Below are positions 9,560 to 22,401 of a stretch of 64,000 bases of DNA, piece after piece. The stretch is from Amphiura filiformis (lineage: Eukaryota > Echinodermata > Ophiuroidea > Amphilepidida > Amphiuridae). How positions within the stretch are numbered: position 1 is the stretch's first letter; each line of letters opens with the position of its first letter. The stretch covers positions 6,894,481-6,958,480 of the forward strand of contig NC_092631.1 of NCBI RefSeq assembly GCF_039555335.1, read 5' to 3'. The notes below the pieces were generated by a model that was not told the origin of the DNA, made no database searches, and was given only the letters and a program-made list of their open reading frames with translations. The position numbers were made by a program, and so were the translations under genes.

Positions 9560-12044
9560 GTTCGGTGGTGGTGGTGGAGGTCACGACCCAGGGGGGTCAC
9601 GACTGCACGGCATACACCCAAGATCTGTGTCCACAATAATCATACAACATCTGATATAAACAGCTGTTGTTGTGATCATAGGCCTACATGTAGGTCGATA
9701 TCATCTTAGTCCACCATTATTCTGCAACTTGATGAAAACTACTGTCAGTCGATCATGCAGCACCAGTCTTGATGCTAGAAAATACAATGCAAATAGAATT
9801 AGAAATAAACTTTGAATGCCAGGGGTTCATCATAATATGTTATGGTGGGTATATGTACCCTGTGGAACTCTAAATGATGGGTCTTTGGGAGCTGACGGCT
9901 ATAGGTAAAAAGGGGTCTTTTAGAGCTGCAAACTGTCAAACTCAAGGGTCTTTCTTGGCTTTCTGATTGAAAATCACCTTGGAAAAACACCCAGTGATTA
10001 CAAGTGAGAGGAATGTGCAACTTGGAGGTCGCAAAGGGTCTTTCAGCACACACTTTTGGTAAAATTCAGGGTCTTTTGAAGCTGTGCAGTCCAAAATTAG
10101 GGGACCTGACTCTCTAAAAGAGCATGTCACAAAACATGCCATAAAATAAATACCTCTTGATGAAACAATTCCGGAAGTTTGATTTCTTGATTAGGTAAAT
10201 CAACGTAAATTTAAATAATTACCAAAGACAAGGGAAATTGGTATATTCTGTGCTGAGAAAATTGACTTGTTTCAAACTGAAAGCCCCTGTACAAACCAAT
10301 AGTATTTTGCGAGGGAGTCCACTTTGTTTGACAGATGTGAGAAGTGGATACAATACATGTACATGTAGATAGAACAGCCCCGACCGAGAGAATACAGCAG
10401 TTGAAGAAAAAAATTACTTTTTGTTGGCATAAATCGAACAAAATTTTCGATAATGGGTAATACCTCAGGGTAATACTAGGATTTCAAATTTATGTTGTTG
10501 TGAGGAATGACATTTGAAGCTTTTGAGTACCATATTCCAACAGGCCCGTGACAGTAATTTTCGCTTAATGCGTGCCGACTTTTCTTCCCCGTTCGATTTA
10601 GCACTCGTTGTTGTTTTGGTTTCCACGACAGCACCCCGGTACATGCATGGAGGCGCTATCTTGGGTTTCAGGGGGGCTGGCCGCCAGCACCCCCTGAACG
10701 CGCCCAGCACCACGACTATGCGATCAGCATCACGTTCCCAATTGTCAATCACCGGGGGTCAATCACCTCGAGCTTGACAACGATATCTGAATAGACTGTC
10801 GCCAAGACTAAGTTACGTGTAGGGCATGTAAATTTAGGTTTTGAAAGAGTATTTTCTTGTATTCTTGGCTGGGATCGCGGGGTTCATGGTCGATTTCAGG
10901 TATTTGATAAATTAAATTCATGGATGGGCTAAAAATATTATTAAAATAGCTGATCAACAATTGTAAAAATTCCTTTATAGCAGACTTGAAATAGTCTAAC
11001 CGTGGATGCAGCAAGAGACTATTTTACAGGAAATTTTCTTGCTTGAACGCGTGGCACGGATGCGATACAGCCGGTATAAATCGCGGTAGTGTTCCAGGCC
11101 TACGCGGTGGCAGGGTAATGGTGGCTTCCTTAGCTTTATATTACTTTCATTGGCGAATGGCGAGTCTGGAGGATTTTGGATTTCTTCAACTAACCCCAAC
11201 AAATTTGGTATCCCTGGAAAGAGCATCCAAAAAGAAAGAGAATGGTGAAAACCCCAGCTCAATAGACCAAGTGAGTTAAGCCCATTTTCCCTTTTGACGA
11301 TGACACATTTCTGTCTGTCAACTTCTGGTATATAAAATGTTGGAAACATGCAGCATTCAATCAATAACACAGTAAGCATGTCATAGTGTGGCTACTGCAC
11401 AAATCCGCGGATGAAACTGCCAGTAAGCTTTACAAAACTGTCTTAAAAACACACCAAAGTTTCATCACCTGAACACAAATGCAATCTTAATATTTTATGA
11501 GTAATTTACATAATTTTGATGTTAAAAATGTAGTAAAACTTACCGAAATTCGCGCTACAAGAAATGGGAATTTTGAAAAAAAATTTGAGATCAAATGATG
11601 TCTTGTGTGGTATTACTGGAAAAAAATCGCAAAATTTTGCTTCAGTTGATAACGTAAAATAATAAATATTCATGAGTTGGGCGAGAATACAAGTTAAAAC
11701 GAGAGCCCATAGCCCCATACTATAGCAGACAAAAAAATGGCGTCATCCAAGTCACTTGGTCAGCGGAAAATTGCTCTGTGGAGCACCAACTTGGGATCAT
11801 AATTTCACACTTTTCAGCATTGTATTCTTTCCCAAATTGGACATGTATGTTGAGATTATTATTTTTTCTCTTAGGAAATGAATCCAATCTGTATTTTGAG
11901 TTGCAGAAGGTTCATACATGCACATGTATGTAAATGGTAAGATTTCAGGAGGTAGTTTCTACATGTTAATTTGCAGGAGTAAATACCTCACACCAAACCC
12001 AAAGTCTAGGACCACATAGCCAGAATACATCAAGCCAGCAACCA
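9560..12044. other. upstream region of the sialyltransferase-like gene
   Basis: No second gene could be supported. A GC-richer patch at 10540-10770 has overlapping open frames on both strands with no family resemblance and could be 5' regulatory sequence or a repeat. No TATA box or start site can be assigned. Open frames at 10996-11379 (minus) and 11043-11279 (plus) overlap and show no motif. Confidence 0.4.
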
Positions 12045-12175
12045 GGATTGATGCGTATTAAAGTATTCATTTTCCTCTGCATCAATTGATCTATGGAACA
12101 AACTTCCTGCCCAAGTAGTGGAAGCAAAAACATTGCAGGGCTTCAAGACATCACTGCGCAGCCATTGTAGTGATG
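12045..12175 (+). pseudogene. LINE reverse-transcriptase C-terminal fragment
   Basis: The plus-strand translation reads YSFSSASIDLWNKLP, then AQVVEAKTLQGFKTSLRSH, the conserved end of CR1/Jockey-group LINE proteins ('WN.LP..VV.A.....FK..L'). No upstream RT core is present, so this is a 3' relic of a truncated insertion. Confidence 0.75.
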
Positions 12176-13015
12176 TTGAAATTGGTAGGCTTGGGCATCG
12201 TCAGTCTTTCGCATATTGCGGCCAAAAACATATCACGATATCGCCATCTGACGATATTTTTATCCATGGTACATGCATGATCAGAAGTTCACTGTTATAC
12301 GGGTGCAAAACGGCCCGGCAATCAGTGAAACAACAACTTGAACAAGAATACAATTAAACAGACCTGTACAAAACATACTTATTCAATCCACTGCCATCGT
12401 TCAAAACAGCTTCTTTATATCCAAAACGTTAAATTAAAACCAGTACACATGCCATATTTGCTTGTGCAATCTACAGTACTTCCGAGATTTCACCACAAAC
12501 GCCGCCATTTATATTGTGCACGAACAGTTGGCTGTGGACAGACGCTGGATGGGAGACCAATTAGACTGCTGCCCTCAATGAAAATTAAGTTGGCTGTACA
12601 GAAGCTGGATGGGAGACCCAAGTATAAGTATATCGCCTGTCACTTTTTCTACATATTGTCATCGCGATAAGGATTTAATATCGCGATATATTGCAGGGTG
12701 CAATATCGCCCAACGCTAGATCTTGGGACTTTACATTAAACAATTTTTTTTTCTGCACATCTCCATGCGAGTTCACTTGTCAAGTTGACTTTAATGCACC
12801 ATGCACAACGTCGGCTTACCAGAACCAGAACCAGAACACAGTAACAGATACAAATTACAAAATCGCCATTTCACTGGACTCGCTACTTTCATAATGAGCT
12901 GTCAATGTCATATCCCAACTCAACTGGTGAGTGTAGGATTGCAAAACTGAAAAGAAGAGTGAATTCATGTTCATATGTACACGCTATGTAACAGCGCGCA
13001 TGATTTGTCGAGAGC
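12176..13015. other. intergenic with a small tandem duplication
   Basis: No gene seen. The phrase gctggatgggagacc occurs at 12543 and 12603 within a ~60-bp duplicated unit. Words built on atcgcgata recur at 12230 and 12660-12710, suggesting a decayed element. Confidence 0.4.
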
Positions 13016-13251
13016 CGGGCATAAACAGCCTTTATGCCCGGTGTCACTCCCGGATGCGAGTTCGCCGGGTAGGGAAAATGAAGGAAAATCGAGTTTTTTA
13101 ACAATGTTACTGCCATGGTAGTTTTTTGTTATTATTTTGATGAAATAAGAATCACAAAATGTTCTGGCATGTATGAACCGGGTTCATTCATATATTTTCA
13201 TGACTAAACTGGGCATAAATTAGGGGTTCATTAAACGGTTGTTTATGCCCG
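13016..13251. mobile_element. probable fold-back MITE
   Basis: CGGGCATAAACAGCC at the left is matched by the complement of CGGGCATAAACAACC at the right (14 of 15). A further cctttatgcccgg lies just inside the left end. No convincing target duplication, so the boundaries are approximate. Confidence 0.4.
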
Positions 13252-14060
13252 AGAGGCCGCTTGAGCGATCGATAGTGGTGGGATACGAGACGTAGGCTAA
13301 AAGGGCCATGCATGCAGGATGATGGTGTTCTTGAACTCAGAATTGACTTGGTCTCGTTTTAGTATGTACATCAAATGTACTATTGTACTATGGAGCCGGG
13401 TATAAATAAAAGGCCTGTCGCGACCGTCCAAAACTAATGGTACCGGTAGTAGTTGGTAGGGAGTCCGGTGAAACGCTGAAAATCCAATTCCTATCTGTTT
13501 ATGTGTGAAAATGACCAAAAGTAACTTACCCATATGGCCCACGAAAATCAATTCTGAGTTTATCGTCACTTTTTTTCCAGGTTGGTGAGGTGATTTTTTC
13601 ATTTTTCATTATTTCATCAGATTTCATTATTGACCTAAAATGCGTGTTGATTTAAAGCAAAATGGAAATGAATGCAACAAAGAAATTTTCACGAAAGGTA
13701 GGGACTAGAAAAGTTAGAAAAGAGCCTGATTTTGCTTCCAAGTTATGAATTTACATGTTTTACAAACATAAATATATTTTTCCAATTGCTAAAACTGGTG
13801 AAAACACTGATACTTTGAAAATAATGAATTATTTTGGCATTTTTGAAAATTTGACGCGGGTATTTTTGGTTTCCAAAAAGTAACACGGGCATGGGACGAT
13901 AAACTCGAAATCGACTTTCACGCGCCTGAACAATTTTCCCCGTCATAGAAATCACGAAAATAAAAAATCTTGCAGCTTAAGGGGGTACTACACCCCTGGC
14001 CAATTTTGTGCCTATTTTGCATTTTTCTCAAAAATTATAGCACATTGGTGATGTATATTA
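13252..14060. other. intergenic, no gene seen
   Basis: AT-rich. A further gagccgggtataaa word at 13393 echoes the adjacent MITE. Nothing else recognised. Confidence 0.45.
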
Positions 14061-14437
14061 TAGGGGCAAGGACTACAACTGCTGCACTGAAAATTCGGCA
14101 ACTCAAGGCAAGTAGTTATTGATTTATTGATCAAATATTGGTTTTCCCTCATTTTTGACTGTACATGTAACTCCACAACTGTTGTCTGTGCTGAAATAAA
14201 ATTTCCAGTGCAGTATATAGTCAAATTCAGTAAACCTTTGACGAGCACGTATTTTAAGTCTACATCGCGTATTTACTGCGTTGGATGCACTTGTCTTTGA
14301 TTGGTTGCTGAGGCAATCTGCTGTTGCCGAGTGGAAATTTATGAATGAACTGTGCGCCGTACGCGTTGTTAGCTCGAATTTGCAACATGTGGTAGTCGCG
14401 CTCGCGCATTTGATTATAGTTGTAGTCCTTGCCCCTA
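14061..14437. mobile_element. probable MITE, 20-bp perfect TIR
   Basis: TAGGGGCAAGGACTACAACT at 14061-14080 is perfectly reverse-complemented at 14418-14437. Spacing is 377 bp with no coding capacity. Flanking bases give no clear duplication, so the superfamily is open. Confidence 0.6.
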
Positions 14438-15819
14438 TCAGGGGTAGCGTTAACCCCGATCAGGGGTGAATGACCCCCTAAATTTAAAAAATATCAATTT
14501 TTTACCCTCTATATTGGGAATATGTGCAAGCTCGGGGTGAACTCTGACCCTCTACTTTTGGACCTTACTCCTACCCCTGACTACACTGCAAAATATTTTT
14601 CAACCCCCCGAGATTTAATTTTCACCCTTGGATTTTCTGCAAGCTCGGGAGTGAAAAACACGGGAAAACAACCCCTGACTTTTGGGCCTTAATGCTACCC
14701 CTGGCCCCTATAATATCTTACTTGTCACCAACTGGTGTTGTTGTGGTCCTGAGTTGTGGAATGGATGACAGACAAAAAATGGATTTTGAAAAATTAAAAA
14801 AAAATCATAACTTCCCCCATTTCTTCGCCTATTGCATGAGCTCATTTTTGCACTTGCATTTCTTTTTTGATGCTCTTTACAGTGATACCACATTTTTTGG
14901 GGGTTTATAAAAAAATTCAAAAATCCACCAGACTCCCTACTATAGAAAAATTATTAAATTTGTGTACATCGTATTCATGGAACATTCAACTACGCTTGTT
15001 CATATGTTACTGACTTACTCCACGACTAATCATGCTATGTACACGAGCGTACAACGCTACTCTATGACTATGCGTCCATATTAGCGAGGTTATCTGCGTA
15101 CAACAGTTTACTACGGCTACGCACAGCCATGCAAAGAGTATGTTCTAGTACAGGCAGGGATCTATACGGTGATTTTTTTATTTTGGGTGGATAAAAATAC
15201 ACGTAACCCATGCACCACGCAATTGAATCGCAGCCCGATACTGCACAGGTTCGCTAGATCACTGGTTACAAGTTGCTCTTGTCTATATCATGTAATCGGC
15301 AATCGCGGAAGGCTATAAAGTCCTAAAAAACGTGGCGCACATATCATGATTAGGTATGCCCACATTGCCTATCATAGAGGCTCCTTCAACACCCAACTTG
15401 TGACCACACAGAAATGGTTTAACTGTGTAAGCCCCATAGGAAAGTACAAAAATTTGAAATTTGGATACCAGAAACTTTACGTAGAAAGTCAAAAACTGTC
15501 AATTGGTATACCTTGATACAAAAGTTATCATACAGTGATAGTAAGATTTTTTCAAATAAAATTGCTTTTGTGTAAAATGGATCGCCGTGCTGAAAAATGC
15601 TGCATTACCGTACTTGCTTTTTTGTAATTCATTATAAATTAATGATGATCACAGAATTTGGGAAAAAACATTTGCCCATAACTTTGCTAATTTTTGTCCT
15701 ACAGACATGGTTGACCCCTCATTTTTTAAGTTAAATAACCACCTAAGTTCCAAATAAAACAATTTCCATGTGAAATATACTACGGTACTTGAAAATTTTG
15801 AATTGACACAAATTTTACG
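14438..15819. other. intergenic, no gene seen
   Basis: Contains C- and G-rich phrases (gaccccct, gcaagctcgggg) at 14440-14700 repeated twice in decayed form, then AT-rich sequence. No gene, TIR or RNA recognised. Confidence 0.45.
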
Positions 15820-15823
15820 GTAA

Positions 15824-17847
15824 GGCCCATTTCACGGTTAGGCGCCACTTTTGGTGAAAAAAACTTTAAATTTTCAAAATGGATTAAATTTCATTTAACT
15901 GGGGTTTTCTTTTCCACGTAAGACCAGATTTTCATAAAAATATCATTTCCCAGCTTAAATCTCTCTACTTCTTGAAGAAAATTATAATTTATTATCTCAT
16001 GTTATGTAATTTTTAAACAAATTTGATAAATATTGAGTAGTGAATATTTATACTTTTACTGTCCAATACATATATAATAGATATTTAAAATAAACAAGTA
16101 TGTCATAGGCTCTCTTCTGACCAAATTTGGGCAAATTTTGTTGTGTAATGACAAATTTATGGCCACTTACATGTAATTTTGTGGTAAAAAAGGAAATTGA
16201 CATGAAAAGGTTTACTCAACAATTTTAATAATCAATGAATGACTCTGATATTTCACAGCTTTGATGGTCATAATATGGGTAATGTTCACAAATAATATCA
16301 GCCAGTTTGAAAGCACAGGTCAAATTCAAGATTCTTATGTTTGTGCAATTTTGGATGTGACAGATGTCAATGTGAACGGAAACCACACATTGTAAAGCAG
16401 AGTATGTTTCAGAAAATAATGATTCAAAGAGTTTTCACACACTCAGTAAATTAAATGGGATATATTGAAACATATTAAACCTGTGTTAGTGTTCATTTTA
16501 AAACATTGTTTACAATTTATAGAGGTGGATGTGACATTTTTAATTGTGAACAGAATATTTCATTATTATAAACAGTTTGCTTGTCAAAATATAAGCTTTA
16601 AAGCACTTCTAACACATATATTTTGATAGATTCTATTGAATTGAGCAATGCTAAAATGTTTTTCCTGACCCTTTATATTTTTGCCAAGCAAAATGTTTAT
16701 AATACTGAAATATTCCGTTCACAATTGAAAATGTCACATCCGCTTCTGTAAATTGTATACAAAACTGTCCCCTAAAAGACAACAACAAAGCCATGAAATA
16801 ATCATATGTGACATGTATGAAATAATAAACCTATTTTAGATAGTCAAATATCATGTTGTTTAAGTATTTTGGCCTAAAAACTACTAATTTTGAGGATGTG
16901 ACATGTGAGCGGAAATTGAAGCTTTTGAATCTCCTGTCACAATTAAAGAAGGCATGCTGAATTACAAACTTATTGTGCCTTTTGATCCCCCACAAACCTG
17001 TAATGAAATAACTTCAAACTGGCATCCTAGTCCCATTCCTGTCTTAGTTCTTTGAAGAAACTATTTTGGATGTGACAGGTACCATGGATGTGACACATGT
17101 CAAGGGAAACTTTGAAATGACATCTGCAAGCTAAGTTGATGAAGGAGTTTTCATTAAATGGTGTCATTAGATAGCTTATAGCTAGGAAATTAAAAAAATC
17201 AAGGAGAACAAATTCTGCCACTTATTTGTTAATAAATTATACTATTTGGAAAATTAATCGGATGTGACAAAATTGTGAACGGAATTTGTTGGCAAAAATT
17301 CAAAATATCGCTGTATCTACGTATTAAGAGCAACAAGTGTAATTTGTTCAACAAATAGTAACAAGACTCTGAACTTTACTAAAACACACTAGTTTGCCAT
17401 TCATGTAAAGTATTAGTCGATCTATTCCACATTGAATAAGGTACATAGATGTGAACGGAAAATGTCACATCCGAATTCAGAAATTTAAATGGTTCTCATG
17501 CTAGTTAAACTGACAACTACTACTTTGTTCATGTATGGCTGTATAGTGCAACTTGTTCATTACATAAAAACAACAAAAGCAGCTGGTAGGCTCAACATAG
17601 TTAAAAGTGGCAGCATTGGAAAATAAATGTCTGTTTTTAGGTTGCTAGTAAAATGTGGTTTTTGACCACTTCTTCCCCCTGTGCGCCCTGAAAGATAAAA
17701 GCAGAAAGGCCGATTAAGCTAGTGGAGGTAGGCTATACAGAGACAATGAAAAATCACCAACAGTCAATTCTGTAACCCCATTATTTTTTACACACCAGGC
17801 CAGATACGTTGAAAATCAAAAAGTGGCGCCTAACCGTGAAATGGGCC
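15824..17847. mobile_element. 2.0-kb TIR element, GTAA target duplication
   Basis: The outer TIR is 29 bp, perfect, starting GGCCCATTTCACGGTTAGG and ending at the complement. GTAA lies immediately outside both ends (15820-15823 and 17848-17851). Ends beginning GGCC next to TAA suggest PIF/Harbinger with a shifted site, but the sequence shows 4 bp. No transposase is readable. The interior holds seven copies of ggatgtgaca, usually paired with gtgaacggaa, spaced about 170-190 bp apart and in both orientations. Confidence 0.8.
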
Positions 17848-17851
17848 GTAA

Positions 17852-19257
17852 GTCATACCTAGTACAAGGAACTTATACGATGTCCTCATTCACAAACTGA
17901 TACTATCTGTCCATCGTATAAGACTGTCCCCGTACGGCAATGTGGTGAAGGAATATTACACAGTCAAGAATAGGCTCCATCATTTTTTTGTTCTGATCCC
18001 TCCCAGTCTCCCAAAACATCAAAAGCGTTGCACATTTACTTACTGTCCTTTTTCATATAACGCAGACAAAGTAGGGCCAAGCTACCTAGAAATGGTCAAA
18101 TTTTAGCAAGAAATATCTCTGTGTAATCCTATGCTATGACTATGTACATGTATAGTCCCATATACATGATATATATCACATCGTTTATCGGCGATTGTGA
18201 TTTTTTTTTTCTGAAGTTTGGCTGGTACCCACCAGCGTCATTCCCGTGACGTGACACAGATAAAATAATCGACCGGAAATCGGGGATCATTAAAACGTCA
18301 ACAAATTTCAAAACATAGAAATCAGTAAGCGGTCCGAATTTTGAGCCATACAAGTTTACGTGGTGAACTAGGTATTGGTATTGCTAGTGTCATGAGTGTA
18401 GAGTTCAATTGATCTAGCTTTCAAAAATCATGGTCTTTAACTGACAAAACATAAACGTAAATTGATTTTAGCTTATACATCAATACCTACCGCACTCACA
18501 AATCAATCAATGCCCAAATATTCGTATGTAAGCCTCGAAATAAGCTGTAAAGTCCTGCCCTAAAATCTCAGCTCTCACTCGGCCGTGTACCGTCGCGAAA
18601 CGCCATTTCCAGTTAATTGATTGTATAGTCTCAACCACAAATCCACAGTTCCTAAAGTAGATTCCCAGGTTCCTTACACTGTGAACTGCGTATGTGGTTG
18701 ATGTTTTAGTATTTTGACAACAGGTCAACATTTCAGGGGTCAATCTGGTTTAGGCCGTATAAAATTAATGTTTTGGTTCTCGTCTCCTCCCGCCTCAATT
18801 TCTGAGATTTGTCAGATTTATTTTTATTATGTTTTAAGAGAACTCAGGAACTCACATTAGGCTATTAGCCTTTAGGGGGATGACATTTTCTTCGGAAGGG
18901 GGGGCAAATATACCGGTATACGGGGGTCCAAATAATTAAATTTTTGGAAAGAAAAATATGGGGGGTCATACAATTTTTGATGACCAAAATGTAGGCCTAG
19001 GTCACAAGATGACCACAGATGGTGTGTTTATTTTATTCAAAAAGACCGATTTCAATACAATTTTAGCCTGTTTAGGGGGTAAAGCTTTAAAGGTGGGGTC
19101 ATAATTTTGTTGCCGCCGAAATAGCGTGGTGGGGAGGAGTTGCAAATAAAATTGCCGCCAACTTTTTTTGTAAATTTGCACCCCCCCCCGAAGAATATGT
19201 CAGCCCCCAAATGTAGAGCCTACGATGTCCTTAAAATTTTTAATTTGTTATTTTATA
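17852..19257. other. intergenic, no gene seen
   Basis: AT-rich then G-rich (18890-19140) sequence. No splice-bounded frame or repeat boundary was recognised. Confidence 0.45.
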
Positions 19258-21204
19258 GGGGGAAACGGGGCAATTTGGTCCACCTAAGGGGGAAAAATGG
19301 GACACCAGATCTAGGCCTATATCACCAAGAGTTCAGTAGATTTATACGTTTCACAAAAAATGGTGCCCGTCGGCCTCCGGTTTCATTGTTTATTTTATTA
19401 AGGCGTCCCATTTTACCCCCTATGCAAAATTGTTGCTGTAAAGAAGCTGGGGTAAAATGGTCCAGCTGGGTAAAATGGGACGCTATTGATTTAGGCCTAC
19501 TATGGGATTTTTTTTTGTTGGGGCAAGATGGGACAGTGCGAGTTAGGGAGTGTTCAGAAATACTTTGGTGGGGGGGCTGGTAAAAAGGGGGGGGCCAAAA
19601 AGTTTTGGACCTTAAAAGAGGGGGACCAAAAAGTTTTAGGTGGTAGGAAAGGGGGGGCCAAAAAAGTTTTCCTCTTCAAAACCCAAAATTTTTGCGCGCG
19701 AAGCGCGCATTGAGACGCTCTATATCACTTTCAACATGGGCAAGTTTTGGTTTTCAGTGCTTTTGTTTGAAAAAATGATGGCAGTTAGTGTCAAGGGCTT
19801 AGGCAGCCAGCCGTGTAGGGAGTGTTTTACACACCCAAATTTGTAAATACACACCCAGTTTTTGCTCACACGGCCTATACTTTGTACACAAATCTTACAC
19901 ACCCAGTTTTTTGAATTTACACACCCAAACCTTCAAATCCTGCCTAAGACCCTGCTTAGTGTACACATATCTATTAATTAATATAACATTAAAGATGATC
20001 AGCAACATGCAACATCTGGGTTGGTCTAAGAAATACTGGCACTTTTTATCATAGCATTTTATATCTCTTCAAAGTAGACAAAAATATGATTTTATACCAA
20101 TCTGATCAAAATACAACTAAATCAAGAAAATATTGCAAATAAATTGGATTTCTTTGCACGTAAATTGCACACTTCAGTTTACTATTTCTCATTGCAAAAT
20201 TATTTTGGTATACACATAGGCCCATGGGTAGATTTACCATAGGGCAGAGTGGGCACAGGCCCAGGTACCAATATGCTTTGGGGGCCAAAACTGATACCTG
20301 TGTACATTTGCGTGACCAAATTAATCTCATATTAGCTTTTTGCATAAATTAGTTCTAATTTTAACAATATTTGACCATTCAAGCTTCAATTGGCCAAATT
20401 TTTTGCGCGGTTCGCGTGCATTTGTACTATCATAATAGCCACGGATCCAAATTATGCTGATGTGCCTATAAACCTCCAAATAAATCCTCTATTTCATTTA
20501 TCCATGTAAAATCAGATAAACACCCTGATTTGGGACAAATCTAAATTAAGTATTAAAAATTAAAATTTCCTTGTGCTTGTATTTCATGCGCAATTTTCCC
20601 ACTGGGAATGTTTCAAACATTTGCCTCCCTCAATGACATGTGACCCAGATACCACACCACTGGAAACAACACTATTAAGTATGTTTGTTTTTCAATAATG
20701 GGGGGGTCAAAAAGTTTTGTCTGTCAAAAGAGGGGTCAAAAAAGTTTAGCGGTCCATCGAGGGGGGCGGGTCAAAAAAGTTTTTGAGTGAAAATTTGGAG
20801 TTAGACCAGCCCCCCTACCAAAGTATTAATGAACACTCCCTTAGCACACAGTAAATCAATGGCGTCCCATTTTACCCCAATTTGGCACATTTCTAAAAAG
20901 AAAACATTTCTTTTAATTTTCGGAGAAAATAGTAAAAAATTTTGTCTTATTTAATTGAAAATTTGGCTTAGAAGTTATTTTTTAATTTAAGAAACACTAA
21001 TCCGGGCCATTGATTCAGATTTAGCCTTAAGTCGTGACCTCTGCTTAGACATGAAAAAAAATCGAATATTTATTTTGATGTGTTACGGCCCTCAGAAGTT
21101 CTTGTTTCAATAAATAGACATTATATCAGTTCTTTTGGCAAAATATGATTTCCGAAATCACCGTGTCCCAAATTACCCTGTGTCCCAATTTGCCCCAAGT
21201 TACC
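19258..21204. mobile_element. fold-back element hosting a nested MITE
   Basis: The left end GGGGGAAACGGGGCAATTTGG and the complement of the right end (GGGTAACTTGGGGCAAATTGG) are similar, flanked by TA. Further in, aaatgggacgctattgattta (19475-19495) is mirrored by taaatcaatggcgtcccattt (20852-20872), so the arms extend several hundred bases. A 1.3-kb element is inserted in the loop. TA duplication suggests a mariner-type origin; no coding sequence. Confidence 0.55.
19546..20840. mobile_element. Harbinger-like element, TTA target duplication
   Basis: Ends GGGAGTGTTCAGAAATACTT and its near complement at the right (aagtattaatgaacactccc), with TTA on both sides (19543-19545 and 20841-20843). The subterminal sequence is G-rich (tggggggctgg, aaaaagtttt). 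A second internal gggagtgtt at 19818 hints at another nested copy. TWA duplication and GGG ends fit PIF/Harbinger. Non-autonomous. Confidence 0.75.
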
Positions 21205-22401
21205 CTACTCAAAATGCTGAAATAATACTATAGGCCTAGTAATAATTGTCAGGAATTGTTTCTGTCCATTTTGAGCTGAAATAACAAGGTAAAGTAAAAG
21301 AAACCCTACTAGTTCGGCTGCCAGTGAGTATGACGGTGTTTTGGTGTAGGCCTATAGCCCCCCCCCCCACACCGACATCGCCTGGCTAATGATTACTTGG
21401 TACAGCAGATACTAAAATCAATACCCGGGATCGATACACGTGAATGTCCTTATATGCACTATTTGATATTCAGACGATAGTCTAAATCTTTGGATACCGG
21501 GGTAGAAAATGATGAATATCTCCCGTAATTTATTTATTCTAAAGAAGCCAGATTTTGTTCCTTGCACTTGAATATATGTGTTGAACGGATATGATAGTCG
21601 TTAGCTTGCGTGTTGATAAAGAACCGTGCGTCTTGAACTCAAAAAGTGATAAAAATTCTGATTTTTATATGTGCCGAACTATAGCGCAGCGTAGGTTAGC
21701 TGCACTCACTCGTTGAGGCAGTCTAAAAGCAGACGACCTCATGGCGTACCGGTATACATGCTCACTCACACACACACACAGAGGTCAATTACCAGGCTAT
21801 TGTTAGTCGGATACCCCTCGGCTCATGCGTCTCAAAAGTATTAAACAGGTCGGAACAAAATGGCCATGCTTGGCTGTGGATTGGCGATTTCTGCCATGAA
21901 GATATCGGGGCGATAACACTGTGCCCCCTATAGTTGAAGGATATTGCTTCTCAAGTATTTAGATTCTAAACATTTCAACATGTTTAGGCCCTACTTTCAT
22001 ATTGTTTAGAAAGTAAATGCACATGTGTTTACTTTGTAAACATGCAAAATTAAACACCTTGCAGTGTTTTAAAAGTGTTACAGAAACCCTAAACACTAAT
22101 TGGATTTACAGTGTATGGTTTGCTCTGTGTGAACTTTGACCCGCCATATCTCAAAATGCTCAATGCTGACAGAGGTCCAGTAAACTTATTTTTGAGGTTG
22201 GTGGTCTAGAGAAGCAACCTGGATTTTATTTTACAGAGTTTTTAATATGGAATCCTCTAAGGGAATACAACTTTCTCTTTGTACCAGAAACCTAATTTCA
22301 GATGCATGTAACGACAGTTATATTACGGTAAATTAAAATAAAATGACACTGAAATAAAAACAAAATAAAACATTTGATTTCAAAGTGTACTATTATTATA
22401 G
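21205..22401. other. intergenic, no gene seen
   Basis: Contains a short CA run at 21767-21780 and AT-rich sequence. No gene or bounded repeat recognised. Confidence 0.45.

Noticed and set aside
10465..10777. Overlapping genes on both strands
   Set aside because: Both frames lie in a GC-richer patch, show no domain, and have no splice or start support.
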